Source of the DNA: JAXGPL01 sp040766985
GTDB taxonomy: Bacteria > Bacillota > Sulfobacillia > JAUYEG01
Direction: 5' to 3'
Length of the DNA: 64,000 nt
Assembly: GCA_040766985.1 (NCBI GenBank)
Contig: JAXGPL010000004.1
Location: forward strand, 1 to 64,000
The translations under genes were made by a program, and so were the position numbers. Below the pieces are notes generated by a model. It made no database searches. It was not told the DNA's origin and was given only the letters and a program-made list of their open reading frames with translations. Below, one piece after another: positions 8,522 to 17,161 of this stretch (position 1 is the first letter of the stretch; every line of letters starts with the position of its first letter).

Positions 8522-8615
8522 TGGCGGAGAGGGCGGGATTCGAACCCGCGAGGCGGGGTCTAGCCGCCTACTCGCTTTCGAGGCGAGCGCCATCAGCCAT
8601 CTCAGCCACCTCTCC
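8522..8615 (-). tRNA. tRNA-Ser (anticodon CGA)
   Basis: A class II tRNA of 94 bases, near-identical to its neighbour in acceptor and anticodon stems, with loop CTCGAAA (anticodon CGA, reads TCG), a long variable arm and encoded CCA. It looks like a tandem duplicate of tRNA-Ser(GGA) with a changed anticodon. Confidence 0.96.
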
Positions 8616-8727
8616 GCGATACACTGCGCCCAGGGCCCGCAATGCAGGCCGGGTACGCACAATATGCACTTGTCATTGCCGCATCCGGCGCCGCAGTTGT
8701 CCTCGCCACGCCCGGCATCACCGGATG

Positions 8728-9189
8728 CTATCGCCGCTCGGCGAAGAACTCCCTGATGATCCCTGCGCATTCGCCTGCCAGGACGCCTCCGGTAACCGCG
8801 ATCTGATGGTTTAGCCGCTGATCGCGGGCCACATCCATGAGCGTGCCACAGGCTCCGGCTTTAGGATCTGGGGCGCCGTAGACGATCTCTGCCACCCTGG
8901 CCAGTACCGCGGCACCGGCACACATCGGGCATGGCTCGATCGTCACAAACAGGCTGCAACCTTCCAGGCGCCAAGCCTGTATTGCGGCTGCTGCCTGACG
9001 AATCGCCAGAATCTCGGCGTGAGCGGTAGGGTCGCAGTTGGTCTCACGCAGGTTGTGCGCCGCGGCGATGACCTCGCCGTCTTTGACGACGACCGCTCCG
9101 ATGGGCACCTCGCCGGCTGCCGCCGCCCGGCGGGCCTGCTCGAGAGCCAATCGCATGAAGCGCTCGTGATTGGTGAGCCGCTCGGCCAT
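8728..9189 (-). CDS. tadA: tRNA-specific adenosine deaminase TadA
   Basis: TadA converts A34 to inosine in tRNA-Arg(ACG), which lets it read CGU, CGC and CGA. The 153-residue protein has the zinc-dependent deaminase motif HAE (57-59, E59 catalytic) and PCPMC (C87 and C90 as zinc ligands). The N-terminal strand GEVPIGAVVV and the C-terminal REFFAERR fit the family. Its substrate tRNA-Arg(ACG) is encoded about 150 bases upstream on the same strand, and the gene sits inside a tRNA cluster. Confidence 0.95.
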   Translation of the reverse strand: MAERLTNHERFMRLALEQARRAAAAGEVPIGAVVVKDGEVIAAAHNLRETNCDPTAHAEILAIRQAAAAIQAWRLEGCSLFVTIEPCPMCAGAAVLARVAEIVYGAPDPKAGACGTLMDVARDQRLNHQIAVTGGVLAGECAGIIREFFAERR

Positions 9190-9219
9190 GCCAGACCCCC
9201 GGTATCACTTGACAACAAA

Positions 9220-9296
9220 TGGTGCGCCCGGGAGGACTCGAACCACCGGCACGCGGTTTAGGAAACCGCTGCTCTATCCACCTGAGCTACGGGCGC
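9220..9296 (-). tRNA. tRNA-Arg (anticodon CCT)
   Basis: The 77-base complement has acceptor GCGCCCG/CGGGCGC, anticodon stem GCGGT/ACCGC, loop TTCCTAA (anticodon CCT, reads AGG), T loop TTCGAGT and encoded CCA. Confidence 0.96.
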
Positions 9297-9336
9297 ACGT
9301 ATACGCAGTACGGGCACGAGCCCAAAGACACAGAAA

Positions 9337-9413
<77 letters not shown>

Positions 9414-9455
9414 GCGTCTTGGCGAACATCAGTATAGCACGGCCAAAGTTGATCC

Positions 9456-9549
9456 TGGCGGAGAGAGAGGGATTCGAACCCTCGCTAGAGCACATGCCCT
9501 ACTAACGGTTTAGCAAACCGTCCCCTTCAGCCGACTTGGGTATCTCTCC
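9456..9549 (-). tRNA. tRNA-Ser (anticodon GCT)
   Basis: A class II tRNA of 94 bases with acceptor GGAGAGA/TCTCTCC, anticodon stem ACGGT/ACCGT, loop TTGCTAA (anticodon GCT, reads AGC/AGT), a long variable arm and encoded CCA. Confidence 0.96.
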
Positions 9550-9627
9550 GCGTCGAATAAGCCTATCCATAGTAGCACGAACAACCGAGCGCGCTCAAGC
9601 GTGCTGCAAGCATGTGTGCCTGGCATG

Positions 9628-9716
9628 TGGCGGAGGGGGTGGGATTCGAACCCACGGCCCCTTGCGGGGTCACTGGTTTTCAAGACCAGCTCCATAAACC
9701 GCTCGGACACCCCTCC
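9628..9716 (-). tRNA. tRNA-Ser (anticodon TGA)
   Basis: A class II tRNA of 89 bases with acceptor GGAGGGG/CCCCTCC, anticodon stem CTGGT/ACCAG, loop CTTGAAA (anticodon TGA, reads TCA), a long variable arm and encoded CCA. It is the first of the tRNAs after serS and may share its transcript. Confidence 0.96.
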
Positions 9717-9819
9717 GACGACCGCGCACTAAGCGCGCGCCGCGCGCGCGGACATCATGTCGCAGCGCGGGCACAGAAAGCATAGCATCGGCTTTTGCGA
9801 CGGTCAACGCGAGGGTCCA

Positions 9820-11094
9820 CTATTTATCAATGACGGTCATTCCGCCCATATATAGCTGCACAGCTTCTGGAACGCGAACCGTGCCGTCGCTTTGCTGGTA
9901 GTTTTCAAGCACGGCCGCGACGGTGCGGCCGACCGCGAGGCCGCTGCCGTTCAGTGTGTGCACCAGACGTGGCCGGCCGCCGTTGGCCGGACGGTACCGG
10001 ATGTTTGCGCGCCGCGCCTGGTAGTCCTCGAAATTGCTGCACGACGAAATCTCGACGTACCTATCATAGCTGGGCAGCCAGACCTCAAGATCGTACTTCT
10101 TGGCGGCGGTGAAGCCAAGATCGCCCGTGCACATCTCGACGACGCGATACGCCAAGCCAAGCCGGTCGAGAACCGTCGAAGCGTTGCGCAGCAGTTTAGC
10201 CAGTTCATCATATGACGTCTCGGGCGTTGTCCACTTGAGCAACTCGACCTTGTTAAACTGGTGCAGCCGGATCAGCCCCTTGGTGTCCTTGCCGTAGGAG
10301 CCGATCTCCGAACGGAAGCTCGATGCGAATGCGACATGTTTCAGCGGCAGGGCCGCTTCTTCGAGGATTTCGTCCCTGTACATGTTGGTGCCCGGGACCT
10401 CGGCGGTCGGGTTGAGCCAGAAGTCGCTGTCGGCGATGCGGAAGGAATCCTCCCCAAACTTCGGCAGCTGCCCGGTCCCGATCATACACTGCTCCAACAC
10501 GAGGTACGGCGGGTAGAGCTCGCGGTACCCGTGCTCGCGGGTGTGGATATCAAGCATCATGTTGATCAGCGCCCGCTCCAGGTGCGCCGCCCCGCCTTTG
10601 TAGATCACCGCCCTTGCGCCGCCGACCTTTGCCCCGCGCTCGAAATCGAGGATGTCGAGCCGGGTGCCGATTTCCCAGTGAGCAGCCGGAGTGAAGTCAA
10701 AAGCTGGCGGCGTACCGTACCTGGAAACCTCGACGTTGGCCGTCTCATCGAGCCCAACCGGAGCGGAAGAGTGGGGGAGGTTGGGGATTGCGAGCAGCCT
10801 CAGCTCTATGTCGGCCTCGACTTCGCGCAGTTCCGCGTCGAGCAGCCTGATGCGCTCGTTGAGTTCGCGCATCGCCTCGATGGCTGCGGTGGAACCGTCG
10901 CCTGCCGCGCGCCGCCGGCCGATATCGGCCGACACCACGTTCTTCTCGGCTTTCATGGTCTCCACCTCGGCGATGATCGCACGCCGCCGTTCATCTTGCG
11001 CAACGAGGCTGTCGAGGTCCGCGTCTACCCCTTTAGCGGCAAGCCCCTGCCGGACGCTTTCCAGTTCCGCGCGAATCAACCTGATGTCAAGCAT
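9820..11094 (-). CDS. serS: Serine--tRNA ligase
   Basis: SerRS charges tRNA-Ser. From the ATG at 11094 (SD AGGAGG, seven bases away) it is 424 residues, the normal length. It has the N-terminal coiled-coil arm (about 25-110, with ELRLLDAELREVEADIELRL), then motif 2 around FRSEIGSYGKDTKGLIRLHQF and motif 3 GRTVAAVLENYQ. A longer frame extends 39 codons upstream into mtnA but lacks the family N-terminus. It overlaps the end of mtnA by eight bases, so mtnA and serS are coupled and share the T-box leader. Four serine tRNA genes lie just downstream. Confidence 0.96.
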   Translation of the reverse strand: MLDIRLIRAELESVRQGLAAKGVDADLDSLVAQDERRRAIIAEVETMKAEKNVVSADIGRRRAAGDGSTAAIEAMRELNERIRLLDAELREVEADIELRLLAIPNLPHSSAPVGLDETANVEVSRYGTPPAFDFTPAAHWEIGTRLDILDFERGAKVGGARAVIYKGGAAHLERALINMMLDIHTREHGYRELYPPYLVLEQCMIGTGQLPKFGEDSFRIADSDFWLNPTAEVPGTNMYRDEILEEAALPLKHVAFASSFRSEIGSYGKDTKGLIRLHQFNKVELLKWTTPETSYDELAKLLRNASTVLDRLGLAYRVVEMCTGDLGFTAAKKYDLEVWLPSYDRYVEISSCSNFEDYQARRANIRYRPANGGRPRLVHTLNGSGLAVGRTVAAVLENYQQSDGTVRVPEAVQLYMGGMTVIDK

Positions 11095-12211
11095 GGCCCA
11101 TCCTCCTGCTCTCTCCCGCTTCATTTCCCGGGCAATCAAGTGTGCGTTCCGCCGCCGGGCCGGACTCCAGGGACTCCATAATCCTTCCCACATCCGGCCC
11201 CCGGAGAACACCGGATTCGGTGATGATCGCCGTAATCAACTCCGCCGGCGTGATGTCGAACGCCGGGTTGACAACGCTCACCCCGAGCGGGGCGAGGCGC
11301 CGTCCCTTGAACTCGGTTAACTCGCCGGCGGACCGTTCTTCGATGATGATATCCGTTCCCGACCGCGTCGCAGGGTCCAGAGTAGACACGGGCGCGGCGA
11401 CGTAAAAGGGAATCCTGTGCCGGCACGCCGCTATGGCGAGGGCATACGTCCCGATCTTGTTGGCCACGTCGCCGTTGCGGGCGATGCGGTCGGCGCCAAC
11501 CACAACCGCCTGAACCTCGCCGCATCTCATCAGCCAGGCGGCAGCGGAGTCAGCGATAACCGTCACGGGGATCCCCTCGCGACGCAGTTCCCAAGCGGTC
11601 AGGCGCATGCCCTGCTGCAGGGGACGGGTCTCGGTTGCAAACACCATTCGCAGCTTGCCCGCATCGTGTGCAGCCCGGACGACGCCCAGAGCCGTCCCAA
11701 AGCCGCCCGTCGCCAAAGCCCCCGCGTTGCAGTGCGTCAGGACGGCGCATTCCTCAGGCAGCAGGGCCGAACCCTCGCGCCCAATGGCCCGGTTGGCCGA
11801 AACGTCGGCTGCCAGGATGGCGGCCGCCTCGGCCCGGAGCGCTTCGGTACCGCCGCCGGCGGCCGCCGCTGCGGCGACCTTCCCGACGGCCCAAGCCAGA
11901 TTGACGGCCGTTGGCCTGGCGCGGGCGATCCCGGCGGCGGCATCGGCTACGTGCTTCCGCCACTCGTGGCCGACCAGACCGGCCCTGTCGGCTGCCTGCG
12001 CGGCGAGGACAACCGCATATCCTCCGGCGATGCCGATCGCCGGGGCGCCGCGCACAACCATGTCGCGAATGGCCGCGACTGCAGCATTGTGATCATCGAT
12101 GCGGAGCCGGACAAGCCTGCCCGGGAGCCGCCGCTGGTCGATCAAGACGAGGGCGTCGCCGGCAAAAGTCACCGGCCGGACCGAACCCTTCTGGTCCCTG
12201 GCCAATGTCAC
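11087..12211 (-). CDS. mtnA: S-methyl-5-thioribose-1-phosphate isomerase
   Basis: MtnA isomerises methylthioribose-1-phosphate to the ribulose form in the methionine salvage pathway. The 374-residue protein has MVVRGAPAIGIAGGY near the N-terminus, THCNAGALATGGFGTALG with the catalytic cysteine, ETRPLQQGMRLTAWEL, and GADRIARNGDVANKIGTY with the catalytic aspartate. Start is GTG (12211) with AAGGAGG very close; a TTG at 12205 would be better spaced. It is the first gene after a serine T-box, with serS next. Why a salvage enzyme is tied to serine supply is unclear; aIF2B-like paralogues share the fold but lack this full motif set. Confidence 0.93.
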   Translation of the reverse strand: MTLARDQKGSVRPVTFAGDALVLIDQRRLPGRLVRLRIDDHNAAVAAIRDMVVRGAPAIGIAGGYAVVLAAQAADRAGLVGHEWRKHVADAAAGIARARPTAVNLAWAVGKVAAAAAAGGGTEALRAEAAAILAADVSANRAIGREGSALLPEECAVLTHCNAGALATGGFGTALGVVRAAHDAGKLRMVFATETRPLQQGMRLTAWELRREGIPVTVIADSAAAWLMRCGEVQAVVVGADRIARNGDVANKIGTYALAIAACRHRIPFYVAAPVSTLDPATRSGTDIIIEERSAGELTEFKGRRLAPLGVSVVNPAFDITPAELITAIITESGVLRGPDVGRIMESLESGPAAERTLDCPGNEAGESRRMGHA

Positions 12212-12290
12212 GCCCTCCTTTGGGACTGGCTCCGCGGATAGGTAGCGTTGCCGCTCGCCATGGCGGCCATCCTGAGCCGTACATGGCCTG

Positions 12291-12535
12291 AAACAAAAAG
12301 CCCGCCCCCGGAGGGGCGAGCTTGCGCGCGCGGTACCACCCTGCCTGCCCGGACGACTCCGCCGGGCTGACTCAGTTGCGCGTTAACGGGCGCTCCCGTG
12401 CGCTCGGCCAGCGGACGTCCTCCGCCGTTTGGCGCTCCCTCGCGGGTGGACCCTGTGAACCGCGGCTGCCGGTTCGCACCATCCACCGGCTCTCTTCATT
12501 CCAGGATACACAGTGCCCGCTCATCGGGTCAGATG
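12291..12535 (-). promoter_or_regulatory. T-box leader (serine type) of mtnA-serS
   Basis: The complement contains the T-box core GGGTGGTACCGCG (around 12327-12342) followed by a GC-rich terminator stem and CTTTTTG. Upstream is a Stem I with a GATGA K-turn, AGAGAG, and the apical GGTGGATGGTGCGAACC. The specifier position reads TCC followed by A, just before the CCCGC arm that pairs with GCGGG. UCC is a serine codon read by tRNA-Ser(GGA). Uncharged tRNA-Ser would prevent termination and raise mtnA-serS expression. The identification as T-box is firm; the specifier is inferred. Confidence 0.9.
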
Positions 12536-12547
12536 TTGTTAGCCCTG

Positions 12548-12576
12548 ATTATATGGCGCATCACTGCGCTGCGCAA
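12548..12576 (-). promoter_or_regulatory. Promoter of the T-box/mtnA/serS unit
   Basis: On the complement a perfect TATAAT (12548-12553) is preceded after 17 bases by TTGCGC (12571-12576). The start would be near 12541, at the beginning of the T-box Stem I. The -35 element lies at the edge of a CAACAGCAG repeat tract. Confidence 0.65.
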
Positions 12577-12624
12577 CAGCAGCCGCAACAGCATTGCCGC
12601 AACAGCAGTCGCAACAGCAGCAAC
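12573..12624. repeat. CAACAGCA imperfect tandem repeat
   Basis: Four units starting GCAACAGCA repeat at 12- to 14-base spacing between the rtcB stop and the mtnA promoter. The spacer bases vary (GCC, TTGCC, GTC, GC). There is no reading frame use here, and the spacing of roughly one helical turn could suit a binding array. Confidence 0.6.
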
Positions 12625-12643
12625 GAGCCGTATGCGATACGGG

Positions 12644-14098
12644 CTAGCCCTTGATTACGCCCAACGGCCTTAGCCGCGCGACGCGCAGCGAGAGCCCGGC
12701 GCGATGGACCACTTCGACAACGCGCTCGACATCCTTATACGCCTCAGGGACTTCCTCCGCCAGGCCGGCGCGGCTTTGGCCCTTGACGACAATCCCCTGC
12801 GAAGCCAGCCGGCGCTGTACTTCATCGCCGCTCGCGCCGCGCTTTGCAGCGGTTCGGCTCATCACTCTGCCCGCGCCGTGGCAGGTAGACCCAAACGTCT
12901 GCTCCATCGCGCCGCTCGCCCCGACGAGGAGGAACGAGTACCGCCCCATGTCGCCGGGAATCAGCACGGGCTGGCCCCATTGCCGGTACCGGGCTGGAAC
13001 ATCCGGATGGCCCGGCGGAAACGCCCGGGTCGCCCCTTTGCGGTGAACGCAGGCTCTGACCGTCTTGCCGCCCCACGTGTGTGTCTCGACCTTGGCGATG
13101 TTGTGCGCTACATCGTATACCAGGCTGAGGTCGAGGTCCCCGAGGGCCCCGCCCATTACCTGGCGGACCGCCCTCCGCACGTTGTGGGTGATCACCTGGC
13201 GGTTGGCCCAAGCGTAATTGGCCGCGGCGGACATCGCGCCGGAATACGCTCGCCCTTCCGGCGACGACAGGGGAGCGCACGCAAGCTGCCGGTCGGGCAG
13301 AGCGATGGCGTATCGTTTGACGGCCCTGTCCATCGCCTCCAGGCTGTCGGCGCAGACTTGGTGGCCCAACCCTCGCGAGCCCACGTGGATGCTTACGGTG
13401 ACCATGTCCAGGCGCAGGCCGAACGCGGTGGCGACGGCATCGTCGTAGATCCGGTCGACTACGCCGACCTCGAGGAAGTGGTTTCCGGAGCCCAGCGTCC
13501 CGAGTTGGTTCCTCCCCCGCTGGAGAGCTCTGTCGCTGACCGCGCCCGGTTCGGCAGCCGCAATCCGGCCCCCATCCTCGCATGTCTCCAGGTCATCGGG
13601 CGTGCCGTACCCGTTGGCGACTGCCCAGCCGGCTCCTTCTGCCAGCACTTGTCGCAGGTCAGACGGCTTGAGCTCGAGGCCCCCCTTGCCGCCCACGCCC
13701 GCGGGGACTGCTCGGAACAACTCGTCGACGAGATTCTGCATGTGCGGTCGGACATCGTCCATGGCCAGCGATGTGCGGAGGACGCGTACGCCGCAGTTGA
13801 TGTCGTACCCGACTCCGCCGGGGGAGATGACCCCGGAGGCTGCGTCAGTGGCTGCCACGCCTCCGATCGGAAACCCGTATCCCCAATGGATATCCGGCAT
13901 CGCCAAAGACGGGCCGATGATGCCGGGCAGGCACGCCACGTTGGCGACCTGCTCGTGCGCCCGATCCCGGCCGATATCCGGGAGCATATCCTCCGTCGCG
14001 TAGATCAGCCCGTCGGTCAGCATCCCCGGGCGCGTCCCCTTGGGGATCAGCCAACGGCAGTCGTCCAATCTTACGAAGTTGCCGGCCTTAGCGGTCAT
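12644..14098 (-). CDS. rtcB: RNA-splicing ligase RtcB
   Basis: RtcB joins 2',3'-cyclic phosphate (or 3'-phosphate) RNA ends to 5'-OH ends using GTP and manganese. The 484-residue protein from ATG 14098 (GGGAGG upstream) has the family blocks: MPDIHWGYGFPIGGVAA, GGVGYDINCGVR, LGSGNHFLEV, HVGSRGLGHQV and YDVAHNIAK. It also has HRKGATRAFPPG and the guanylylation-site region TCHGAGRVMSRTAAKR. It follows an archease gene by 12 bases, its usual activator. In bacteria it serves RNA repair, for example of cleaved rRNA or tRNA. It ends the gyrA-archease-rtcB unit. Confidence 0.96.
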   Translation of the reverse strand: MTAKAGNFVRLDDCRWLIPKGTRPGMLTDGLIYATEDMLPDIGRDRAHEQVANVACLPGIIGPSLAMPDIHWGYGFPIGGVAATDAASGVISPGGVGYDINCGVRVLRTSLAMDDVRPHMQNLVDELFRAVPAGVGGKGGLELKPSDLRQVLAEGAGWAVANGYGTPDDLETCEDGGRIAAAEPGAVSDRALQRGRNQLGTLGSGNHFLEVGVVDRIYDDAVATAFGLRLDMVTVSIHVGSRGLGHQVCADSLEAMDRAVKRYAIALPDRQLACAPLSSPEGRAYSGAMSAAANYAWANRQVITHNVRRAVRQVMGGALGDLDLSLVYDVAHNIAKVETHTWGGKTVRACVHRKGATRAFPPGHPDVPARYRQWGQPVLIPGDMGRYSFLLVGASGAMEQTFGSTCHGAGRVMSRTAAKRGASGDEVQRRLASQGIVVKGQSRAGLAEEVPEAYKDVERVVEVVHRAGLSLRVARLRPLGVIKG

Positions 14099-14110
14099 TG
14101 CCAAGCCTCC

Positions 14111-14599
14111 CTAGAGGTCGAGGATGACACGGGCGGCCCACAGCCCCCGCCCTCGGTCAGGCGCGAGACGCGCGTTATGGTAGGTCGCAGCTTTGGGTGG
14201 CGAATTGGGCTGGTATGCTCGGTCCGCTGCAGTCAGGCGGTCGCCCACGAATGAGACCCTGAGCCGGACGCCGCCGTCAGGCAACGGGCCGTCTTCAACG
14301 CTGATGTCGGCTGCCAGCAGACCCTCGCTGTCGAGCAGGTAGAGGTACTCGTTGACCGCCTGGACCATCGCGGTCACGGCATCGGGAGCATCGATCAGGC
14401 TGACCGGCTGAAAACCCCGGGCAACTACCTGCCCGGGGTCGATTACCAGCGCCGCTGTCGCCAGCAAGATCTGGCGTACCGTTTCCGCCCGGGTACATCC
14501 CCAGGCTTCGACGGCTAAGTCGGCCGTGTGCTCAAGGTACCGGAAACCGGCTTGCGCCGGCCAAATGCCCGGAGAGGGTGGGGAACGGCGGTCATTCAT
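14111..14599 (-). CDS. Archease
   Basis: Archease activates RtcB by helping form the RtcB-GMP intermediate and making the ligase multi-turnover. The 162-residue protein has the signature YLEHTADLAVEAWG near residue 21 and the C-terminal KAATYHNARL, followed by ARVILDL. The ATG at 14599 is preceded by GAGGAAG. It overlaps the 3' end of gyrA by eight bases and lies directly before rtcB, so translation of the three is probably coupled. The first 18 residues are a Pro-rich extension not usual in the family. Confidence 0.94.
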   Translation of the reverse strand: MNDRRSPPSPGIWPAQAGFRYLEHTADLAVEAWGCTRAETVRQILLATAALVIDPGQVVARGFQPVSLIDAPDAVTAMVQAVNEYLYLLDSEGLLAADISVEDGPLPDGGVRLRVSFVGDRLTAADRAYQPNSPPKAATYHNARLAPDRGRGLWAARVILDL

Positions 14600-17141
14600 C
14601 TTCCTCGGCCGCGATCCGGGCTAAGGCGGTGACCTCGTCTCCGGGCGCCGGCCGCATGACCGTAACTCCTTGCGTGTTGCGGCCCTGCGTCGGGATTTCT
14701 TTGACGTCAAACCGGATCAGGATGCCCGCGGTGGTGATCAACATTACTTCGTCCGCCTCTGTGACGACGCGGACCCCGACAATGACTCCCACCCGGCGGG
14801 TCAGGTTCATCGCCCGGATACCCATGCCACCGCGGTTCTGGACGCGAAAAGCCTTGATCGGCGTACGCTTGCCGTAACCCCTGTCAGTCACGCACAGAAG
14901 GTGCGTGCCGCTGGCGGCCACGTCGAGGGCGACGACCGCATCGCCTTCAGCCAGGCGCATCGCCTTGACCCCACGAGCCGTACGCCCCATCGGCCGCACA
15001 TCGCTTTCCTTAAACCTGATGCTTTGCCCGTAGCGGGTGACAAGCATGATGTCCTCTTCGCCGCTGGTCAAACGCACTCCGACCAGTTCGTCGCTGTCAT
15101 CGAGGCCGTAGGCGATCAGCCCGGTGCGCCGGATGTTGCGGTACTCCGCCAACTCCGTGCGCTTGGCGATACCGTGCTTCGTTGCAAACAACAGGTAACC
15201 GCCGCCGTCGAAGTTGCGGACGGGAATCACCGCCGCTATCTTTTCGTCCCCGGGCAAGTCGAATAGGTTGACGATCGCCGTGCCCTTGGCCTGCCGGCCG
15301 GCCTCCGGTATCTCGTAGACCTTGAGGGCGTAAACCTTGCCGGCCGTGGAGAAGAACAGCAGGTACTGGTGCAGAGTCGTTATGAACAGGTTCTCGACGA
15401 AATCCTCTTCCTTGGTGCCCATGCCGGTGACGCCGCGTCCGCCACGCCGCTGGCTCTTGTACGTCGTCAGGGCAAGGCGCTTGATGTAGCCCTGGTGGGT
15501 CAGGGTGATCACAGCGGATTCGTCGGGGATGAGGTCTTCTGTGTTGAGGCCCTGGCCTTCGGCGTCGGTGATCCGGGTGCGGCGCTTATTGGCATACCGC
15601 TCCTTGATCGCCAGCAGTTCTTGCCTGATGATCGCGTAAACCATGCGCTCATCGGAGAGGACGGCCATTAGGTACTCGATCGTCTTGCGCAGTTCCTGGT
15701 ACTCCTGCTCGATCTTGTCACGCTCAAGCCCCGTTAAGCGCTGTAGACGCATATCCAGTATGGCCTGGGCCTGCTTGTCCGAGAGCCCGAAGCGGGTCAT
15801 CAGACCGGTCTTTGCCTCCTCGGGCGTGGCTGACCCCCGGATCAACTGGATGACCTCGTCCAGATGGGCAAGCGCGATCCGCAGGCCCTCAAGGATGTGC
15901 GCGCGATCGCGCGCCCGGTCGAGCTCGTACTTGGTCCGCCGCGTGATCACGATGAACTGGTGGTCGAGGTAGTACCGCAGGATCTCGGGCAGGCTGAGGA
16001 CCCGCGGCTCGTTGTCGACCAGCGCAAGCATTATCGCCCCGAAGGTCTCCTGAAGCGGAGTGAACTTATAGAGCTGGTTGAGAATCACACGCGCCGCGGC
16101 GTCGCGCCGCAATTCGATTACGATGCGGAGGCCGTGACGGCCGGTTTCGTCGCGGAGGTCGGTGATCCCGTCGATGCGGCGGTCTTGGACCAGATCAGCA
16201 ATGCGTTCGATGAGCTTGGCCTTGTTGACCTGGTACGGCAGTTCGCTGACGACGATCCTGGCCTTGCCGTTCTTCATGATGTCGATCTCGGCCTTGGCCC
16301 GCATGATGATCAGCCCGCGGCCGGTCTCGTAGGCCTGGCGAATGCCGTCACGGCCGTTGATCTCAGCGCCTGTCGGGAAGTCCGGCCCCGGCATAGCCTC
16401 CATTAGCTCGTCGAGGGAGACGTTGGGGTTGTCGATCATCAGGACCAGAGCGTCGATGACCTCGCCGAGGTTATGCGGCGGGACGTTGGTCGCCATGGCG
16501 ACGGCGATGCCCGACGAGCCGTTGACCAAAAGGTTTGGAAACCTGCTCGGCAGCACCACCGGTTCCTTGCGGGTCTCGTCGTAGTTGGGGACGAAATCGA
16601 CGGTGTCCTTGTCGATGTCGCGCAGCATTTCCATCGCGAGCGGGGCGAGCCGCGCCTCGGTGTACCGCGATGCAGCAGGCGGATCGCCGTCGATCGAACC
16701 CAGGTTGCCATGCCCGTCCACCAGCGGATGGCGCAGGGAGAACTCCTGCGCCATCCGGATCAGTGCGTCGTATATGGCAGCGTCGCTGTGCGGGTGATAC
16801 TTGCCCATGACGTCGCCGACCGAGGACGCGCTCTTGCGGTAGGCGCGGTCGGGGGTGTTGCCCGCCTCACGCATCGCGTAGAGAATGCGGCGGTGGATCG
16901 GCTTGAGGCCATCGCGGACGTCGGGCAGGGCCCGGCTGACGATGGTGCTCATCGCGTAGTCGATATAGGAGCGCTCAAGCTCCTGAACGATCTTGACCGG
17001 GACGACGTTGCCGATATCCGCGCCGGGACCGTCCGGTCCGCCGCCGCCGGGGGCCTCCACGGGCTCACCGGCCGGGGCTACGTCCTCCAGCCCTTCGGTA
17101 TCCATGTCGTTGCCCACAACGGGGCGATTGTCTTCAGCCAA
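14592..17141 (-). CDS. gyrA: DNA gyrase subunit A
   Basis: GyrA cuts and reseals DNA in the type II topoisomerase gyrase, which introduces negative supercoils. The 849-residue protein has the active-site tyrosine Y160 in SRYTEARL and the GyrA box QRRGGRGVTG. Six C-terminal beta-pinwheel repeats follow, such as DRGYGKRTPIKAFR. The first 45 residues are an acidic, glycine-rich extension. The start is probably TTG at 17141 with GGATGGTG upstream; ATG at 17105 is possible. The quinolone-region sequence is HPHSDAAIYD, which differs from E. coli at G81 (Ser) and S83 (Ala). It follows gyrB by 20 bases. Confidence 0.96.
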   Translation of the reverse strand: MAEDNRPVVGNDMDTEGLEDVAPAGEPVEAPGGGGPDGPGADIGNVVPVKIVQELERSYIDYAMSTIVSRALPDVRDGLKPIHRRILYAMREAGNTPDRAYRKSASSVGDVMGKYHPHSDAAIYDALIRMAQEFSLRHPLVDGHGNLGSIDGDPPAASRYTEARLAPLAMEMLRDIDKDTVDFVPNYDETRKEPVVLPSRFPNLLVNGSSGIAVAMATNVPPHNLGEVIDALVLMIDNPNVSLDELMEAMPGPDFPTGAEINGRDGIRQAYETGRGLIIMRAKAEIDIMKNGKARIVVSELPYQVNKAKLIERIADLVQDRRIDGITDLRDETGRHGLRIVIELRRDAAARVILNQLYKFTPLQETFGAIMLALVDNEPRVLSLPEILRYYLDHQFIVITRRTKYELDRARDRAHILEGLRIALAHLDEVIQLIRGSATPEEAKTGLMTRFGLSDKQAQAILDMRLQRLTGLERDKIEQEYQELRKTIEYLMAVLSDERMVYAIIRQELLAIKERYANKRRTRITDAEGQGLNTEDLIPDESAVITLTHQGYIKRLALTTYKSQRRGGRGVTGMGTKEEDFVENLFITTLHQYLLFFSTAGKVYALKVYEIPEAGRQAKGTAIVNLFDLPGDEKIAAVIPVRNFDGGGYLLFATKHGIAKRTELAEYRNIRRTGLIAYGLDDSDELVGVRLTSGEEDIMLVTRYGQSIRFKESDVRPMGRTARGVKAMRLAEGDAVVALDVAASGTHLLCVTDRGYGKRTPIKAFRVQNRGGMGIRAMNLTRRVGVIVGVRVVTEADEVMLITTAGILIRFDVKEIPTQGRNTQGVTVMRPAPGDEVTALARIAAEEDE

Positions 17142-17161
17142 TTATCCAGGCACCATCCGCT

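Noticed and set aside
10261..11181. Plus-strand open frame opposite serS
   Set aside because: Shadow frame; serS is supported by family motifs and a ribosome-binding site.
12704..14254. Plus-strand open frame of 516 codons opposite rtcB
   Set aside because: It mirrors the codon structure of rtcB in a GC-rich genome; no motif or ribosome-binding site supports it.
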